From the NCBI RefSeq assembly GCF_000936425.1, contig NZ_AVFK01000011.1, positions 62,001 through 126,000 on the forward strand: a stretch of DNA of 64,000 nucleotides. Direction: 5' to 3'. The notes under the pieces are model-generated. The model was given only the letters and a program-made list of their open reading frames with translations. It was not told the origin of the DNA and did no database searches. This stretch comes from Skermanella aerolata KACC 11604. GTDB taxonomy: Bacteria; Pseudomonadota; Alphaproteobacteria; Azospirillales; Azospirillaceae. This document shows, piece by piece, positions 35,952 through 45,454 of this stretch (positions are counted from its first letter, which is position 1; each line of letters begins with the position of its first letter). A program made the position numbers and the translations under genes.

Positions 35952-36428
35952 ATGGCGCCGGGACCGACGGCGGCACTGGCGTCGATCCCGCTTTGCCAGC
36001 GCCTGAGCAGTCCGGCCATGCGGACATTTCTTAATATCGCCGATCAATGGCAGCTGAGTGAGGACGAGTGGTTGATGGTCCTCGGCCTGCCTGGGCGACA
36101 GGTCTATCTCAGCTGGATATGCACGGCACGAACAGGTCAAATTTTGATTTTGCCGACCAACGCCTTGCTCCGGCTTTCAGCCATCTTTGGTATCTATAAG
36201 TCCCTCGGAATTCTATTCGGTATCGGTCATGATGCCTCGGAGTGGCTACGTAGCCCACACCATGCACCGACCTTTGGCGGAAAGGCGCCGATGGATTTGA
36301 TCGTTAGCAAGAACCAGGACGGAGCCGTGCTTGTCCGCCGCTACTTGGACAATTTTCTATGCGGTCCATCCGATCTCAATGATCAGGATTTTACCTCATA
36401 TTCCGATGATGACATCGTGATTGCTTGA
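35952..36428 (+). CDS. DUF2384-type antitoxin (Xre/MbcA/ParS toxin-binding domain)
   Basis: 158 aa from ATG 35952 (AGGA 6 bp upstream); ATG 35925 in the same frame would overlap the previous gene by 14 nt. LSAIFGIYKSLGILFGIG, EWLRSPHHAPTFGGKAPMDL and VRRYLDNFLCG follow the toxin-binding domain pattern. The N-terminal half (EDEWLMVLGLPGRQVYLSWI) resembles the Xre-like part. Base composition drops clearly in the second half relative to neighbours, a sign of transfer. No RES, COG5654 or other toxin gene follows. Confidence 0.65.
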   Translation: MAPGPTAALASIPLCQRLSSPAMRTFLNIADQWQLSEDEWLMVLGLPGRQVYLSWICTARTGQILILPTNALLRLSAIFGIYKSLGILFGIGHDASEWLRSPHHAPTFGGKAPMDLIVSKNQDGAVLVRRYLDNFLCGPSDLNDQDFTSYSDDDIVIA

Positions 36429-36655
36429 TCCAATTTTCCAATCGGCTAGCCGGAACGAAATAAAAAGCTCTGCCAGACCCGAATAAGGGACTCTTTTCAT
36501 ACCCTATTATTGAGTCTATCAACTGTATGTCTTCCGAGACCAAGAAATATTCGGAACGTTGTGCAGCGCAACATGTTTGTGCATATGCGACAACGCACTG
36601 GAGCTGATCTCCGGCGCTCACTGCCTTTTTCTCAAACCGTCACATGGAATTACAC

Positions 36656-37465
36656 ATGACCACCTCCATCATTGGACTTTTCGAAAATGGCGATATTGCC
36701 CGCAAGGTCGCCGATGCGCTGATCGAAAACGGTATTGAAGAAGATGTGATCGCCATCCTGGAGGGTGTCGCCGCCTCCGAGATTTCCAGCAGCCTGATCG
36801 AGGCCGGCTACAAGGAAGAACAGGCGGAGCGCTACGCCAAGGCGATGCACGACGGCGGCGCCCTGATCGTGGCGGAAGCCCCGGACGACGAGGCGGACGG
36901 CGCACTGGACACCATGCGGAGCTTCCATGCCCTGACGCCCGAGGCTCTGACGGAACTGCTGGAAAAGCGGAGTTCCGAAGAAGCCGCCAAGGCCAAGCCG
37001 AAGGCCAAAGCCAGGGCGGTCGAGGCCGAGCCGGCCGCACCCGAGCGGGGCAAGTCCAAGCAGGCCGAAGAAGCCGAGACCCAGTCGGCGCAGGTGATCG
37101 AGGAGGAACTGGAAGTCGGCGTGGCCCGCACAACGGGGGGCAAGCGCCTGGAGGTCTCTGTCAGCGAGCGGGAAGTCCAGGAAATCGTGACGCTGCATTC
37201 CGAGACGGTTGAGGTCGAGCGGACCAAGGCCCGTCGGACGCTGAGCCCGGAGGAAGCGGACAAGGCGTTCCAGGAGCGTACGATCGAGATGGTCGAGATC
37301 TCCGAGAAGCCGGTCGTTTCCAAGCAGGCCCACGTGATCGAGGAAGTTTCCCTGAACAAGAAGTCGGGCGAGCGCGAAGTCGTCGTCAGCGGCACGGTCC
37401 GGCGCCAGGACGTCACCGTCGAGGATATCGACGGCAAGTCGAACGGCTCCAGGAAGTCCAAGTAA
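36656..37465 (+). CDS. YsnF/AvaK domain stress protein
   Basis: 269 aa. N-terminal domain (TTSIIGLFENGDIARKVADA onward, residues 1-85) resembles the general-stress protein fold with a DALIENGIEED helix, followed by an Ala/Lys/Glu-rich linker (about 110-155) and a C-terminal DUF2382 (YsnF/AvaK) domain with repeated EVSVSEREVQEIVTLHSETV-like segments. Family members are linked to stress and dormancy; the molecular role is not known. ATG 36656 is favoured over 36644 because GGA lies 6 bp before it. Confidence 0.8.
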   Translation: MTTSIIGLFENGDIARKVADALIENGIEEDVIAILEGVAASEISSSLIEAGYKEEQAERYAKAMHDGGALIVAEAPDDEADGALDTMRSFHALTPEALTELLEKRSSEEAAKAKPKAKARAVEAEPAAPERGKSKQAEEAETQSAQVIEEELEVGVARTTGGKRLEVSVSEREVQEIVTLHSETVEVERTKARRTLSPEEADKAFQERTIEMVEISEKPVVSKQAHVIEEVSLNKKSGEREVVVSGTVRRQDVTVEDIDGKSNGSRKSK

Positions 37466-37549
37466 GCGGGATTCGACGAGCAGTATTGAACGGAACCGAT
37501 GCGGAGCCCGTTCCCGCATCCAGAACACCTGACATACCGGAGAGTTTAA

Positions 37550-38584
37550 GTGAACGGCTTCCGATCAAGCGTTTCGCAAGCGGCAGGCCTTATGAAAAAA
37601 GGCTCGCCGGTATCGCGGACCCAGAAGATCCTCGCGGCTTCGGCCGCCGCCCTGGCGGCTACCGCCGTCTACAATGTCCTGCGGACACGCAAGGTCGAAC
37701 ACGACCATCCGCCTAGCGGCCGGTTCATTACCGTGGACGGCGTCAAGCTGCACTATCTGGAAAAGGGCGAGGGGCCGCCCGTCGTGCTTATCCACGGCAA
37801 CGTCGTGACCGCCGAGGACTTCGTGCTGAGCGGCGTGTTCGACCGGCTTGCGCGGAACCACAGGGTCATCGCGTTCGACCGGCCGGGCTACGGCTACAGC
37901 GAGCGTCCGCAGGGATCGATCTGGACCGCGATCGAGCAGGCCGATCTGCTGGCGGAGGCTTTCTTCCGTCTCGGCATCGAACGGCCGGTCGTCGTCGGCC
38001 ACTCCTGGGGTTCGCTGGTGGCGTTGGAACTGGCGCTCGGCCAGCCCGACGACGTCAGCGGCCTTGTCCTGCTGGCCGGCTATTACAAGCCGACTGTCAG
38101 GATGGACGTGCCGCTGGTGGCGCCGCCGGCAATCCCCGTCATCGGCGACGTGCTGCGTTACACCGTCTCGCCGCTGATGGGCGCCGCGTTGATGCCGTTG
38201 AACGTCAAGGCTATGTTCGGACCGCTCGACGTGCCGGAACACTTCAAGCGGGAGTTCCCGTACGGCTTCCCCGTCCGTCCGTCGCAGATCCGCGCCGAAT
38301 CGCAGGATGCCGTCACGATGGTTCCGGCGGTGTTCGGGATGGCGGATCGCATGCGTGAGCTGAACATCCCGATCGTGATCATGGCCGGCACCAAGGACAT
38401 GATCGTGGACCACGAGGACCATGCCCGCTGGTTCCATCAGCAACTTCCCGGCAGCGTCCTGCGGCTGGTTCCGGGTGCCGGGCACATGGTCCATTACGCC
38501 GTTCCCGACGAAGTCGTGGAGGCGGTCGAAGCGGTGTCGGAACGGAAGTCGATGGCCGAAGCGCCGGCGCTCGCCGGCGTCTAA
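37550..38584 (+). CDS. Alpha/beta hydrolase with N-terminal membrane anchor
   Basis: 344 aa. GTG start at 37550 with GGAGAG 6 bp upstream. A hydrophobic helix ILAASAAALAATAVYNVL near residues 27-44 precedes the hydrolase core: VVLIHGNVVTAEDF, VVGHSWGSLVALELAL (nucleophile Ser), AGTKDMIVDHEDH and GAGHMVHYAVPDE. Likely membrane-anchored esterase or epoxide-hydrolase-like enzyme. The adjacent YsnF gene suggests a stress-related setting; substrate unknown. Confidence 0.85.
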   Translation: MNGFRSSVSQAAGLMKKGSPVSRTQKILAASAAALAATAVYNVLRTRKVEHDHPPSGRFITVDGVKLHYLEKGEGPPVVLIHGNVVTAEDFVLSGVFDRLARNHRVIAFDRPGYGYSERPQGSIWTAIEQADLLAEAFFRLGIERPVVVGHSWGSLVALELALGQPDDVSGLVLLAGYYKPTVRMDVPLVAPPAIPVIGDVLRYTVSPLMGAALMPLNVKAMFGPLDVPEHFKREFPYGFPVRPSQIRAESQDAVTMVPAVFGMADRMRELNIPIVIMAGTKDMIVDHEDHARWFHQQLPGSVLRLVPGAGHMVHYAVPDEVVEAVEAVSERKSMAEAPALAGV

Positions 38585-38590
38585 CGCGCT

Positions 38591-39334
38591 TCAGCGGCTG
38601 GAGCCGGGCTTGAACCGCTCGGTCAGGCGGTGGCGGGAACCCGGATGGGTCAGACGGGCGAAGGTCACGACCTGATCGTCCAGGAACGTCCGCCGTTCCA
38701 GCAGCAGGCAGGCGGCGCCGGCCGGACACCCGAGTGCCGACGCCAGACCGGCGTCGGCGCTGATCGCCGAGATCGTGTGTTCGGCCTCCGTCCACGGCAC
38801 ATGGGAAACCAGCCAGTGGTTGGGGCTAACGTCGTCGAAGGGCAGGGTGGCCGCTTCCGGGACGGCGGTCAGGTTGATCCAGCGCTCCTCCAGTTCCACG
38901 ATCTCGCCGTCGGCGAAGTGGCGGCCGACGACGCGGCAAACTTCTTCGTCGGGACCGATCCCCAGTCTGGTGGCGAGTTCGTGTCCGGGCTTGACGATGT
39001 CGCGGGAGATCCGCTCATACCGGTAATGCTGGCCACGGCTGGGAATGATTGTCGCCATGTCGACGATATCGAGAATGGCGGTAGGCGCTGGGGGAGAGGC
39101 CACGAAGCTGCCCACGCGGCGGTGCCGGGTAACGTAGCCTTCCTCCGCCAGTTCGCGAAGCGCCCGGTTGATCGTCATCCGCGATGCCTGGAAGTGGCGC
39201 AGCAGGTCGTGTTCCGGCGGTATCCGGTCGCCGGGCTTCCAGAGGGACTCGCGGATCGGGCGGACGATCGCCCGCTTGATCTGCTCGTAGAGCGGACCGG
39301 AGCCGTCGAGTTGCAGGGTCGCCTGCCAGTTCAT
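38591..39334 (-). CDS. hutC: Histidine utilisation repressor HutC (GntR family)
   Basis: 247 aa. GntR winged helix at residues 10-75 (WKPGDRIPPEHDLLRHFQAS, RMTINRALRELAEEGYVTRH) followed by a UTRA effector domain (YRYERISRDIVKPGHELATR, VPWTEAEHTISAISADAGLA). Known HutC proteins repress hut genes until urocanate binds. Its ATG overlaps the hutF stop (ATGA, 39331-39334). The probable operator is the palindrome at 40731. Confidence 0.95.
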   Translation of the reverse strand: MNWQATLQLDGSGPLYEQIKRAIVRPIRESLWKPGDRIPPEHDLLRHFQASRMTINRALRELAEEGYVTRHRRVGSFVASPPAPTAILDIVDMATIIPSRGQHYRYERISRDIVKPGHELATRLGIGPDEEVCRVVGRHFADGEIVELEERWINLTAVPEAATLPFDDVSPNHWLVSHVPWTEAEHTISAISADAGLASALGCPAGAACLLLERRTFLDDQVVTFARLTHPGSRHRLTERFKPGSSR

Positions 39335-40686
39335 CCGGCTGCTGCTCCCAGCGCTTTCGCATAAGCGGTCCTGATGCGGCCGCGGGCGATGTGGCGGCCC
39401 TCGGCTACGACGCGGCGGCCGGCGACATGGACGTCGCGAACGCAGGACTTGTCGCCGGCGAAGATCCAGCCGTCGATCATCCGTTCGGGCGGGCGGCCCG
39501 CAAGGGACGGGTGAGTTTCGTCCAGCACGACGAAGTCGGCGCGCTGTCCGGGCTTGAGACCGTCAACCGGCTGGCCAAGCGCCTGGGCGCCACCCGAAAC
39601 AGCCGCGCGGAACAGGCTATCTCCCGTTGCGGCGCCGGGGGCGCACAGGATGTTGCGGCTACGCGAGGTCAGGCGCTGGCCGTACTCCAGCAGGCGCAGT
39701 TCCTCGGCAAGTCCTATGTGGATGTGACTGTCGGAACCGATTCCGAAACGTCCGCTGGCAGCCAGATAACGGGGGGCGTCGAAGATGCCGTCGCCTAAGT
39801 TGGCTTCGGTCTCCGGGCAAAGCCCGGCGACGGCGCCGGAACGGGCGAGCGCTTCAGTTTCCGACGGCGTCATGTGGGTGGCATGGATGGCGCACCAGCG
39901 GTCATCGACCGGTAGACTGTCCAGCAGGTATTCGACCGGCCGCCGGCCACTCCAGGCGACGCAGTCGTCCACTTCGGCGGTTTGTTCGGCGACATGGATG
40001 TGGACCGGACCGTCGGCTGCGAGCGGCAGGATCTCGCCTATCTCCTCCACCGTCACGGCGCGCAGGGAGTGGGGTGCGATGCCGATCCGGGCATTCGGGT
40101 GATGGGTCAGGTGCCGGCCGGCGCTCTCCATCAGGCGGGCGAAGCCGTTGATATCGTTGATGAACCGGCGCTGGCCTGGGGCGGGCGGAAGTCCGCCGAA
40201 ACCGCCATGGGCGTAGAAGACCGGCAGCAGCGTCAGGCTGATGCTGGTAGCCGCCGCCGCCGCCACGATGCGTCCGGCCATCTCGGCGGAATCGTCGTAG
40301 GGACGACCGTGGGGATCGTGGTGGAGGTAGTGGAACTCGCCCAGCGTCGTGAACCCGGCTTCCAGCATTTCCGAGCAGACCAGCGCCGCAATGGCCTCGA
40401 CATCGTCGGGCGTCAACCGGTCGAGGAAGCCGTACATGGTCTGGCGCCATGTCCAGAAGCTGTCCGCGTTGTCGCCGCGCTGTTCGGCCAGACCGGCCAT
40501 CGCGCGCTGAAAGGCGTGGCTGTGCAAGTTCGCCATGCCGGGCACCACGACATGGCCAAGCCTCTGCGCCTCACCCGGCGACGCATCGGCGGTGATGCCG
40601 GAGATCACCCCCGACGCATCGACCTTGAACACCACGTCGCGAGCCCAACCATTGGCGAGCAGAGCGTTTCCGGCGAAAAATTCCAT
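39331..40686 (-). CDS. hutF: Formimidoylglutamate deiminase
   Basis: 451 aa amidohydrolase. Metal ligands in NLHSHAFQRAMAG, VHIHVAEQ, CAIHATHM and GSDSHIHIG; RGDNADSFWTWRQTMYGF is typical of HutF. Converts N-formimino-L-glutamate to N-formylglutamate and ammonia, the step that defines the five-step histidine pathway with HutG. ATG 40686; the long reading frame upstream is a shadow of hutI. First gene of hutF-hutC. Confidence 0.95.
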   Translation of the reverse strand: MEFFAGNALLANGWARDVVFKVDASGVISGITADASPGEAQRLGHVVVPGMANLHSHAFQRAMAGLAEQRGDNADSFWTWRQTMYGFLDRLTPDDVEAIAALVCSEMLEAGFTTLGEFHYLHHDPHGRPYDDSAEMAGRIVAAAAATSISLTLLPVFYAHGGFGGLPPAPGQRRFINDINGFARLMESAGRHLTHHPNARIGIAPHSLRAVTVEEIGEILPLAADGPVHIHVAEQTAEVDDCVAWSGRRPVEYLLDSLPVDDRWCAIHATHMTPSETEALARSGAVAGLCPETEANLGDGIFDAPRYLAASGRFGIGSDSHIHIGLAEELRLLEYGQRLTSRSRNILCAPGAATGDSLFRAAVSGGAQALGQPVDGLKPGQRADFVVLDETHPSLAGRPPERMIDGWIFAGDKSCVRDVHVAGRRVVAEGRHIARGRIRTAYAKALGAAAG

Positions 40687-40730
40687 GGGGCTTCCCACGA
40701 GTTCTGGACACGAGCGGTTAAGCGGCGTTA

Positions 40731-40744
40731 ATTGTATATACAAT
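40731..40744. promoter_or_regulatory. HutC operator
   Basis: ATTGTATATACAAT is a perfect 14 bp palindrome containing TGTATATACA, the core described for HutC sites. It lies in the 114 bp divergent gap, 45 bp from hutF and 57 bp from hutI, and so can control both transcripts. Confidence 0.75.
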
Positions 40745-40800
40745 AACGGTTCACCAAAAACTACCGGATAGAACTCACCGGATACACAGGGAGACGGGGC

Positions 40801-42003
40801 TTGAAGCTGGATCGGCTTTGGATCAATGCGCGGGTCGCGACGATGGAGCCCGATGGAGAACCATACAGTGCTATTGTCACCGGCGCCGTCGGCTGCAGGG
40901 GTGGACGGATCGCTTTCATTGGCGAAAGCGCCGAGGCAACCGGCCATGACGCGGTCGAGACCATCGACTGCGAGGGCCGCTGGATCACGCCGGGGCTGAT
41001 CGACTGCCACACCCATCTGGTCTACGGCGGCGACCGCGCCGCCGAGTTCGAACTGCGGCTGGAAGGCGCCAGCTACGAGAAGATCGCTAGGGCAGGCGGC
41101 GGCATCCTGTCCACCGTCACTGCCACCCGCAACGCCGACGAGGAGGCGCTGGTGCGGGCCTCGCTGCCGCGCCTGGACGCACTGCTGGCCGAGGGTGTCA
41201 CGACGGTCGAGATCAAGTCCGGCTACGGGCTGGAAACATCCGCCGAGATCCGCCAGCTCCGCGCCGCCCGCCGCCTGGGATACGAACGGCAGGTCGGGAT
41301 CGAGACGACCTTCCTCGGCGCCCACGCGAAACCGCCGGAGTTCGAAGACACCGGCAGCTATATCGACCATGTGATCGGGGAGATGCTGCCCGCCGTCCAC
41401 GCCGAGGGTCTTGCCGACGCGGTCGATGCCTTCTGCGAAGGCATCGCCTTCTCCCCGGCCGAGGTCGAACGGCTGTTCGAGGCGGCGCATAGCCTGGGCC
41501 TGCCGGTCAAGCTGCACGCCGAGCAGCTCTCCGGGCTCCACGGCGCCACGTTGGCGGCAAAGTTCGGGGCGCTGTCGGCCGATCATGTCGAGTACGCCGA
41601 CGCCTCCGACGTCGCGGCGATGGCCAAGTCCGGAACCGTCGCGACGCTGCTGCCCGGCGCGTTCTATACGTTGCGGGAGACCAAGGCGCCGCCGGTCGAC
41701 CTGTTCCGCAAGGCGGGCGTGCCGATGGCGATCGCGACCGACGCCAATCCCGGCACCTCGCCGCTGACCTCGATCCTGCTGACCATCAACATGGCCTGCA
41801 CCCTGTTCCGCCTGACGCCGGAGGAGGCCTTGGCCGGCGTCACCCGGAACGCCGCCAGGGCGCTGGGCCGGGACAGCGACATCGGGACGATCGAGCTTGG
41901 CAAGTGGTGCGACCTTGCCGTCTGGGACATCGAGCGTCCGGCCGAGCTGGCGTACCGCATCGGCTTCAATCCCCTCCATTCCCGCGTCTGGCGAGGCCAG
42001 TGA
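40801..42003 (+). CDS. hutI: Imidazolonepropionase
   Basis: 400 aa. Metal site [20 protein letters not shown] near residue 65, [22 protein letters not shown] and [15 protein letters not shown]. Hydrolyses imidazolone propionate to formiminoglutamate. TTG start at 40801 with AGGGAGA about 7 bp upstream. Ends in TGATG, overlapping the hutG start by one base. Confidence 0.96.
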   Translation: MKLDRLWINARVATMEPDGEPYSAIVTGAVGCRGGRIAFIGESAEATGHDAVETIDCEGRWITPGLIDCHTHLVYGGDRAAEFELRLEGASYEKIARAGGGILSTVTATRNADEEALVRASLPRLDALLAEGVTTVEIKSGYGLETSAEIRQLRAARRLGYERQVGIETTFLGAHAKPPEFEDTGSYIDHVIGEMLPAVHAEGLADAVDAFCEGIAFSPAEVERLFEAAHSLGLPVKLHAEQLSGLHGATLAAKFGALSADHVEYADASDVAAMAKSGTVATLLPGAFYTLRETKAPPVDLFRKAGVPMAIATDANPGTSPLTSILLTINMACTLFRLTPEEALAGVTRNAARALGRDSDIGTIELGKWCDLAVWDIERPAELAYRIGFNPLHSRVWRGQ

Positions 42004-42806
42004 TGACCAAACCCATCGTAGAAAAGCGCGACGCGCCGCTGATCCTGTCGATGCCCCATGTCGGACGCGAAGTTCCGGACCATGTCGCGAGCCAGTTGAC
42101 CGGCAAGGCGCTGGAGTTGGGAGACACCGACTGGTGGATCGACCGGCTCTACGACTTCGGCGAGGAACTGGGGGCGACGGTGGTCCGGGCGACCGCGTCG
42201 CGCTATGTGATCGACGTCAACCGCGACCCGAGCGGCGCGTCGCTGTATCCGGGACAGGCGACGACCGGGCTGTGCCCTACCACCGATTTCGATGGCGTAT
42301 CGCTATACCGGAACGGCTCAGGCCCAGACGACGAGGAGATCGACCGGCACCGTCGGCCGTGGCATGCCGCGTATCACGAAGCGCTGGCCGCCGAGATCGC
42401 CCGGCTGCGGAGCCTCTACCCGCGCGTCGTGCTGTACGATTGCCACTCGATCCGGTCCCATGTGCCGCGATTATTCGACGGCGAATTGCCGGTCTTCAAC
42501 ATCGGCACCAATGGCGGCGCTTCCTGCGCGCCGGAGGTGGAAGCCATCGTCACCAGTGCCTGCGCCGATGCCGAACCCGACGGCTACGACCATGTCGTCA
42601 ACGGACGCTTTCGCGGCGGCTGGATCACCCGGCACTACGGCGATCCGGAAAACGGCGTTCATGCCGTTCAGATGGAACTGGCGCAGCGCGCCTACCTGAC
42701 CGAGGAAGCGCCGCCCTGGAACTTCGACCCGGCCAAGGCGGAACAGCTCCGCGCCGTGTTGAAGCCGATGCTCCACCGCCTGAGCGTCTGGGCTACCAGG
42801 GCCTGA
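42003..42806 (+). CDS. hutG: N-formylglutamate deformylase
   Basis: 267 aa of the N-formylglutamate amidohydrolase family. SMPHVGREVPDHV, the metal ligands in DTDWWIDRLYDFG, NRDPSGASLYPGQ, and YDCHSIRSHVPRLFDGELP. Produces glutamate and formate, so it must pair with HutF. Coupled to hutI by TGATG. Its last codons run into a 12 bp tandem repeat. Confidence 0.95.
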   Translation: MTKPIVEKRDAPLILSMPHVGREVPDHVASQLTGKALELGDTDWWIDRLYDFGEELGATVVRATASRYVIDVNRDPSGASLYPGQATTGLCPTTDFDGVSLYRNGSGPDDEEIDRHRRPWHAAYHEALAAEIARLRSLYPRVVLYDCHSIRSHVPRLFDGELPVFNIGTNGGASCAPEVEAIVTSACADAEPDGYDHVVNGRFRGGWITRHYGDPENGVHAVQMELAQRAYLTEEAPPWNFDPAKAEQLRAVLKPMLHRLSVWATRA

Positions 42807-42844
42807 ATCCAGGGATTGAACCAGGGCTTGAACCAGGGCTTGAA
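42796..42844 (+). repeat. 12 bp tandem repeat, four units, spanning the hutG stop
   Basis: Units: CCAGGGCCTGAAT, CCAGGGATTGAA, then CCAGGGCTTGAA twice. The hutG TGA (42804-42806) lies in the first unit. The array fills most of the 53 bp gap before hutU. Confidence 0.8.
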
Positions 42845-42859
42845 TAAGGAACCGCCGAA

Positions 42860-44554
42860 ATGACCGCGACGCCTCCTCCCGCCTCCCGCCTCGACAATGC
42901 CCGCAAGATCCGCAGCCCGCGCGGGACGGAGCTGAACGCGAAAAGCTGGCTGACCGAAGCCCCGTTGCGGATGCTGATGAACAACCTCGACCCGGAGGTG
43001 GCGGAGAAGCCGGAGGCGCTGGTGGTCTATGGCGGGATCGGCAGGGCCGCCCGCGACTGGCAGTCGTTCGACCGCATCGTGGACTGCCTGAAGACCCTGA
43101 ACGATGACGAGACGCTGCTGGTCCAGTCCGGCAAACCGGTGGGGGTGTTCCGCACCCACAAGGATGCTCCCCGCGTGCTGATCGCCAATTCCAACCTCGT
43201 GCCGCGCTGGGCCGACTGGGACCACTTCAACGCGCTCGATAAGGTCGGGCTGATGATGTACGGCCAGATGACGGCCGGGTCGTGGATCTATATCGGCAGC
43301 CAGGGGATCGTTCAGGGCACCTACGAGACCTTCGTCGAAGTCGGCCGCCGGCACTATGGCGGCGACTTGGCCGGACGCTGGATCCTGACCGGCGGCCTCG
43401 GCGGCATGGGCGGAGCGCAGCCGCTGGCCGCGACCATGGCGGGAGCTTCCATGCTGGCGGTCGAGTGCCAGCCATCCCGGATCGAGATGCGGCTTCAGAC
43501 CGGCTATCTCGACCGCAAGGCCGACACCATCGAGGAAGCGCTCGATATCATCGAACAGTCGAAAGGGCAGGGAAAGCCGGTGTCGGTAGGCCTGCTGGGC
43601 AACGCCGCAGAAATCTTCCCGGAACTGGTCCGGCGCGGCATCCGTCCCGACGCGGTGACTGATCAGACCTCCGCCCACGATCCGCTCAACGGATACCTGC
43701 CGGCGGGATGGACGCTGAACGAATGGGAATCGAAGCGCGAGCGCGACCCCAAGGCGGTGGAAACGGCCGCCAAGCAGTCGATGGCGGTCCAGGTCCAGGC
43801 CATGCTGGATTTCCACGCACAAGGGGTGCCGGTGCTCGACTACGGCAACAACATCCGCCAGATGGCGAAGGAGATGGGCGTCGCCAACGCCTTCGACTTT
43901 CCGGGCTTCGTCCCGGCCTATATCCGGCCGCTGTTCTGCCGGGGCATCGGCCCGTTCCGCTGGGCGGCGCTGTCGGGCGATCCAGAGGATATCTACCGGA
44001 CCGACGCCAAGGTGAAGGAGCTGATGCCCGACAACCCGCACCTGCACAACTGGCTGGACATGGCGCGGGAGCGTATCCGCTTCCAGGGCCTGCCGGCCCG
44101 TATCTGCTGGGTAGGATTGGGCGACCGCCACCGGCTGGGGCTGGCCTTCAACGAGATGGTCGCCAGCGGCGAGCTGAAGGCCCCCATCGTGATCGGCCGC
44201 GACCACCTGGACAGCGGGTCGGTGGCGTCGCCCAACCGCGAGACCGAAGCGATGCGCGACGGGTCCGATGCCGTGTCCGACTGGCCGCTGCTGAATGCGC
44301 TGCTGAACACGGCCTCGGGAGCGACCTGGGTGTCGCTGCACCACGGCGGCGGCGTCGGCATGGGGTTTTCACAGCATGCCGGCATGGTCATCGTCGCCGA
44401 TGGAACGGCCGATGCGGCGCGGCGGCTGGAGCGGGTGCTGTGGAACGACCCGGCGACCGGTGTCATGCGCCACGCCGATGCCGGATACGAGGACGCGATC
44501 GAGTCTGCGCGGGCGAATGGGCTTGTTCTGCCGAGCTGCAATACGGCACTTTGA
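42860..44554 (+). CDS. hutU: Urocanate hydratase
   Basis: 564 aa, the expected full length. NAD-binding [18 protein letters not shown], active-site region [13 protein letters not shown] and [20 protein letters not shown] with the conserved Cys, and C-terminal [19 protein letters not shown]. Converts urocanate to imidazolone propionate with tightly bound NAD+. hutH, which makes urocanate, is not in the window. Confidence 0.97.
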   Translation: MTATPPPASRLDNARKIRSPRGTELNAKSWLTEAPLRMLMNNLDPEVAEKPEALVVYGGIGRAARDWQSFDRIVDCLKTLNDDETLLVQSGKPVGVFRTHKDAPRVLIANSNLVPRWADWDHFNALDKVGLMMYGQMTAGSWIYIGSQGIVQGTYETFVEVGRRHYGGDLAGRWILTGGLGGMGGAQPLAATMAGASMLAVECQPSRIEMRLQTGYLDRKADTIEEALDIIEQSKGQGKPVSVGLLGNAAEIFPELVRRGIRPDAVTDQTSAHDPLNGYLPAGWTLNEWESKRERDPKAVETAAKQSMAVQVQAMLDFHAQGVPVLDYGNNIRQMAKEMGVANAFDFPGFVPAYIRPLFCRGIGPFRWAALSGDPEDIYRTDAKVKELMPDNPHLHNWLDMARERIRFQGLPARICWVGLGDRHRLGLAFNEMVASGELKAPIVIGRDHLDSGSVASPNRETEAMRDGSDAVSDWPLLNALLNTASGATWVSLHHGGGVGMGFSQHAGMVIVADGTADAARRLERVLWNDPATGVMRHADAGYEDAIESARANGLVLPSCNTAL

Positions 44555-44568
44555 CTTGGGGCTCCCCG

Positions 44569-45429
44569 ATGAAGCTTGAACAGTACGAGCATCCGAAACC
44601 CCCCGACGCGGATGAGCGCCGGAAGGTCAGGCCCGTGATCTGCTATCCGGTCGACAGCCTGGTACAGCCTGATCTGCCGTCCTACCGCGCCGCCCGAACC
44701 GGCTGGGAAAAGCTGTCGGAAACCATCGTGCCGCCGCGCGAGGCGAGTTGCTTCGACGTGCCAGCAGGGTGCTTCTTCCGCATCGCCAGCATCGAAGGCC
44801 CGCAGGTCGGCGATCTCAATCTGTGGGCACTGCACGATCTTCATGAGCGCTTCTATTCGGGCAAGACGCGGGCGCTCCATGGGACCCATCTTTCGACCGG
44901 GGACCGCCTGTGGTCGTCCTTGCCGTATCTGCGGCCGATGGCGACGATCACGGAAGATACCCTGGACTGGTACGGCTTCGACGAATGGGGCGGATCGGTG
45001 CATGACGTGATCGGGACGCGGTGCGATCCCTATACGCACCGGCTTTTAGCCGGCGACGATTATCATCACTGCTGCCACTCGAACCTGACGCGCGCCCTGG
45101 CCGACCGGCTGGACAAGCCGCGCGAGAGCGTGGAAGCGGCGGTCCACGATGTGCTGAACGTCTTCATGTGTACCGGGTTCACCCGCGATACCGGGCAGTA
45201 TTTCATGAAGGCCAGCCCGGTGAGGCCGGGGGATTTCCTTGAGTTCTTTGCGGAAATCGATCTTCTCGGCGCCCTGTCGGCCTGTCCGGGCGGCGATTGC
45301 AGCTCCGAGCATTCGAGCGACGCGGCCTCTTGCCACCCGCTGCTGGTGGAAGTCTACAAACCAGCCGAACCGCCGCGCGGATGGACATCGCCCCCGCGCA
45401 GCGGATACGATCGGAGTCACGGCCCCTGA
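44569..45429 (+). CDS. DUF1989 (urea carboxylase-associated) protein
   Basis: 286 aa. The DUF1989 signature includes GDLNLWALHDLHERFYSGKT, THLSTGDRLWSSLPYLRPM and LSACPGGDCSSEHSSDAASC with conserved Cys residues. Family members sit near urea carboxylase or amino-acid degradation genes; their role is not settled, and some homologues are thought to process guanidine- or urea-type compounds. It starts 15 bp after hutU and ends at a strong hairpin. Longer reading frames upstream in this phase are shadows of hutU. Confidence 0.88.
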   Translation: MKLEQYEHPKPPDADERRKVRPVICYPVDSLVQPDLPSYRAARTGWEKLSETIVPPREASCFDVPAGCFFRIASIEGPQVGDLNLWALHDLHERFYSGKTRALHGTHLSTGDRLWSSLPYLRPMATITEDTLDWYGFDEWGGSVHDVIGTRCDPYTHRLLAGDDYHHCCHSNLTRALADRLDKPRESVEAAVHDVLNVFMCTGFTRDTGQYFMKASPVRPGDFLEFFAEIDLLGALSACPGGDCSSEHSSDAASCHPLLVEVYKPAEPPRGWTSPPRSGYDRSHGP

Positions 45430-45440
45430 GGCCGTGACTC
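45414..45440. terminator. Bidirectional hairpin terminator
   Basis: Perfect 11 bp stem GAGTCACGGCC/GGCCGTGACTC with a 5 nt loop that contains the DUF1989 stop codon. It separates this gene from the convergent transporter gene ending at 45455. No long T tract on either side. Confidence 0.7.
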
Positions 45441-45454
45441 TCCGCCTTCTTCGT

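Noticed and set aside
36391-36621. 76-codon minus-strand frame downstream of the DUF2384 gene as a missing toxin
   Set aside because: No ribosome-binding site, overlaps the end of the antitoxin-like gene and shows no RES or toxin motif.
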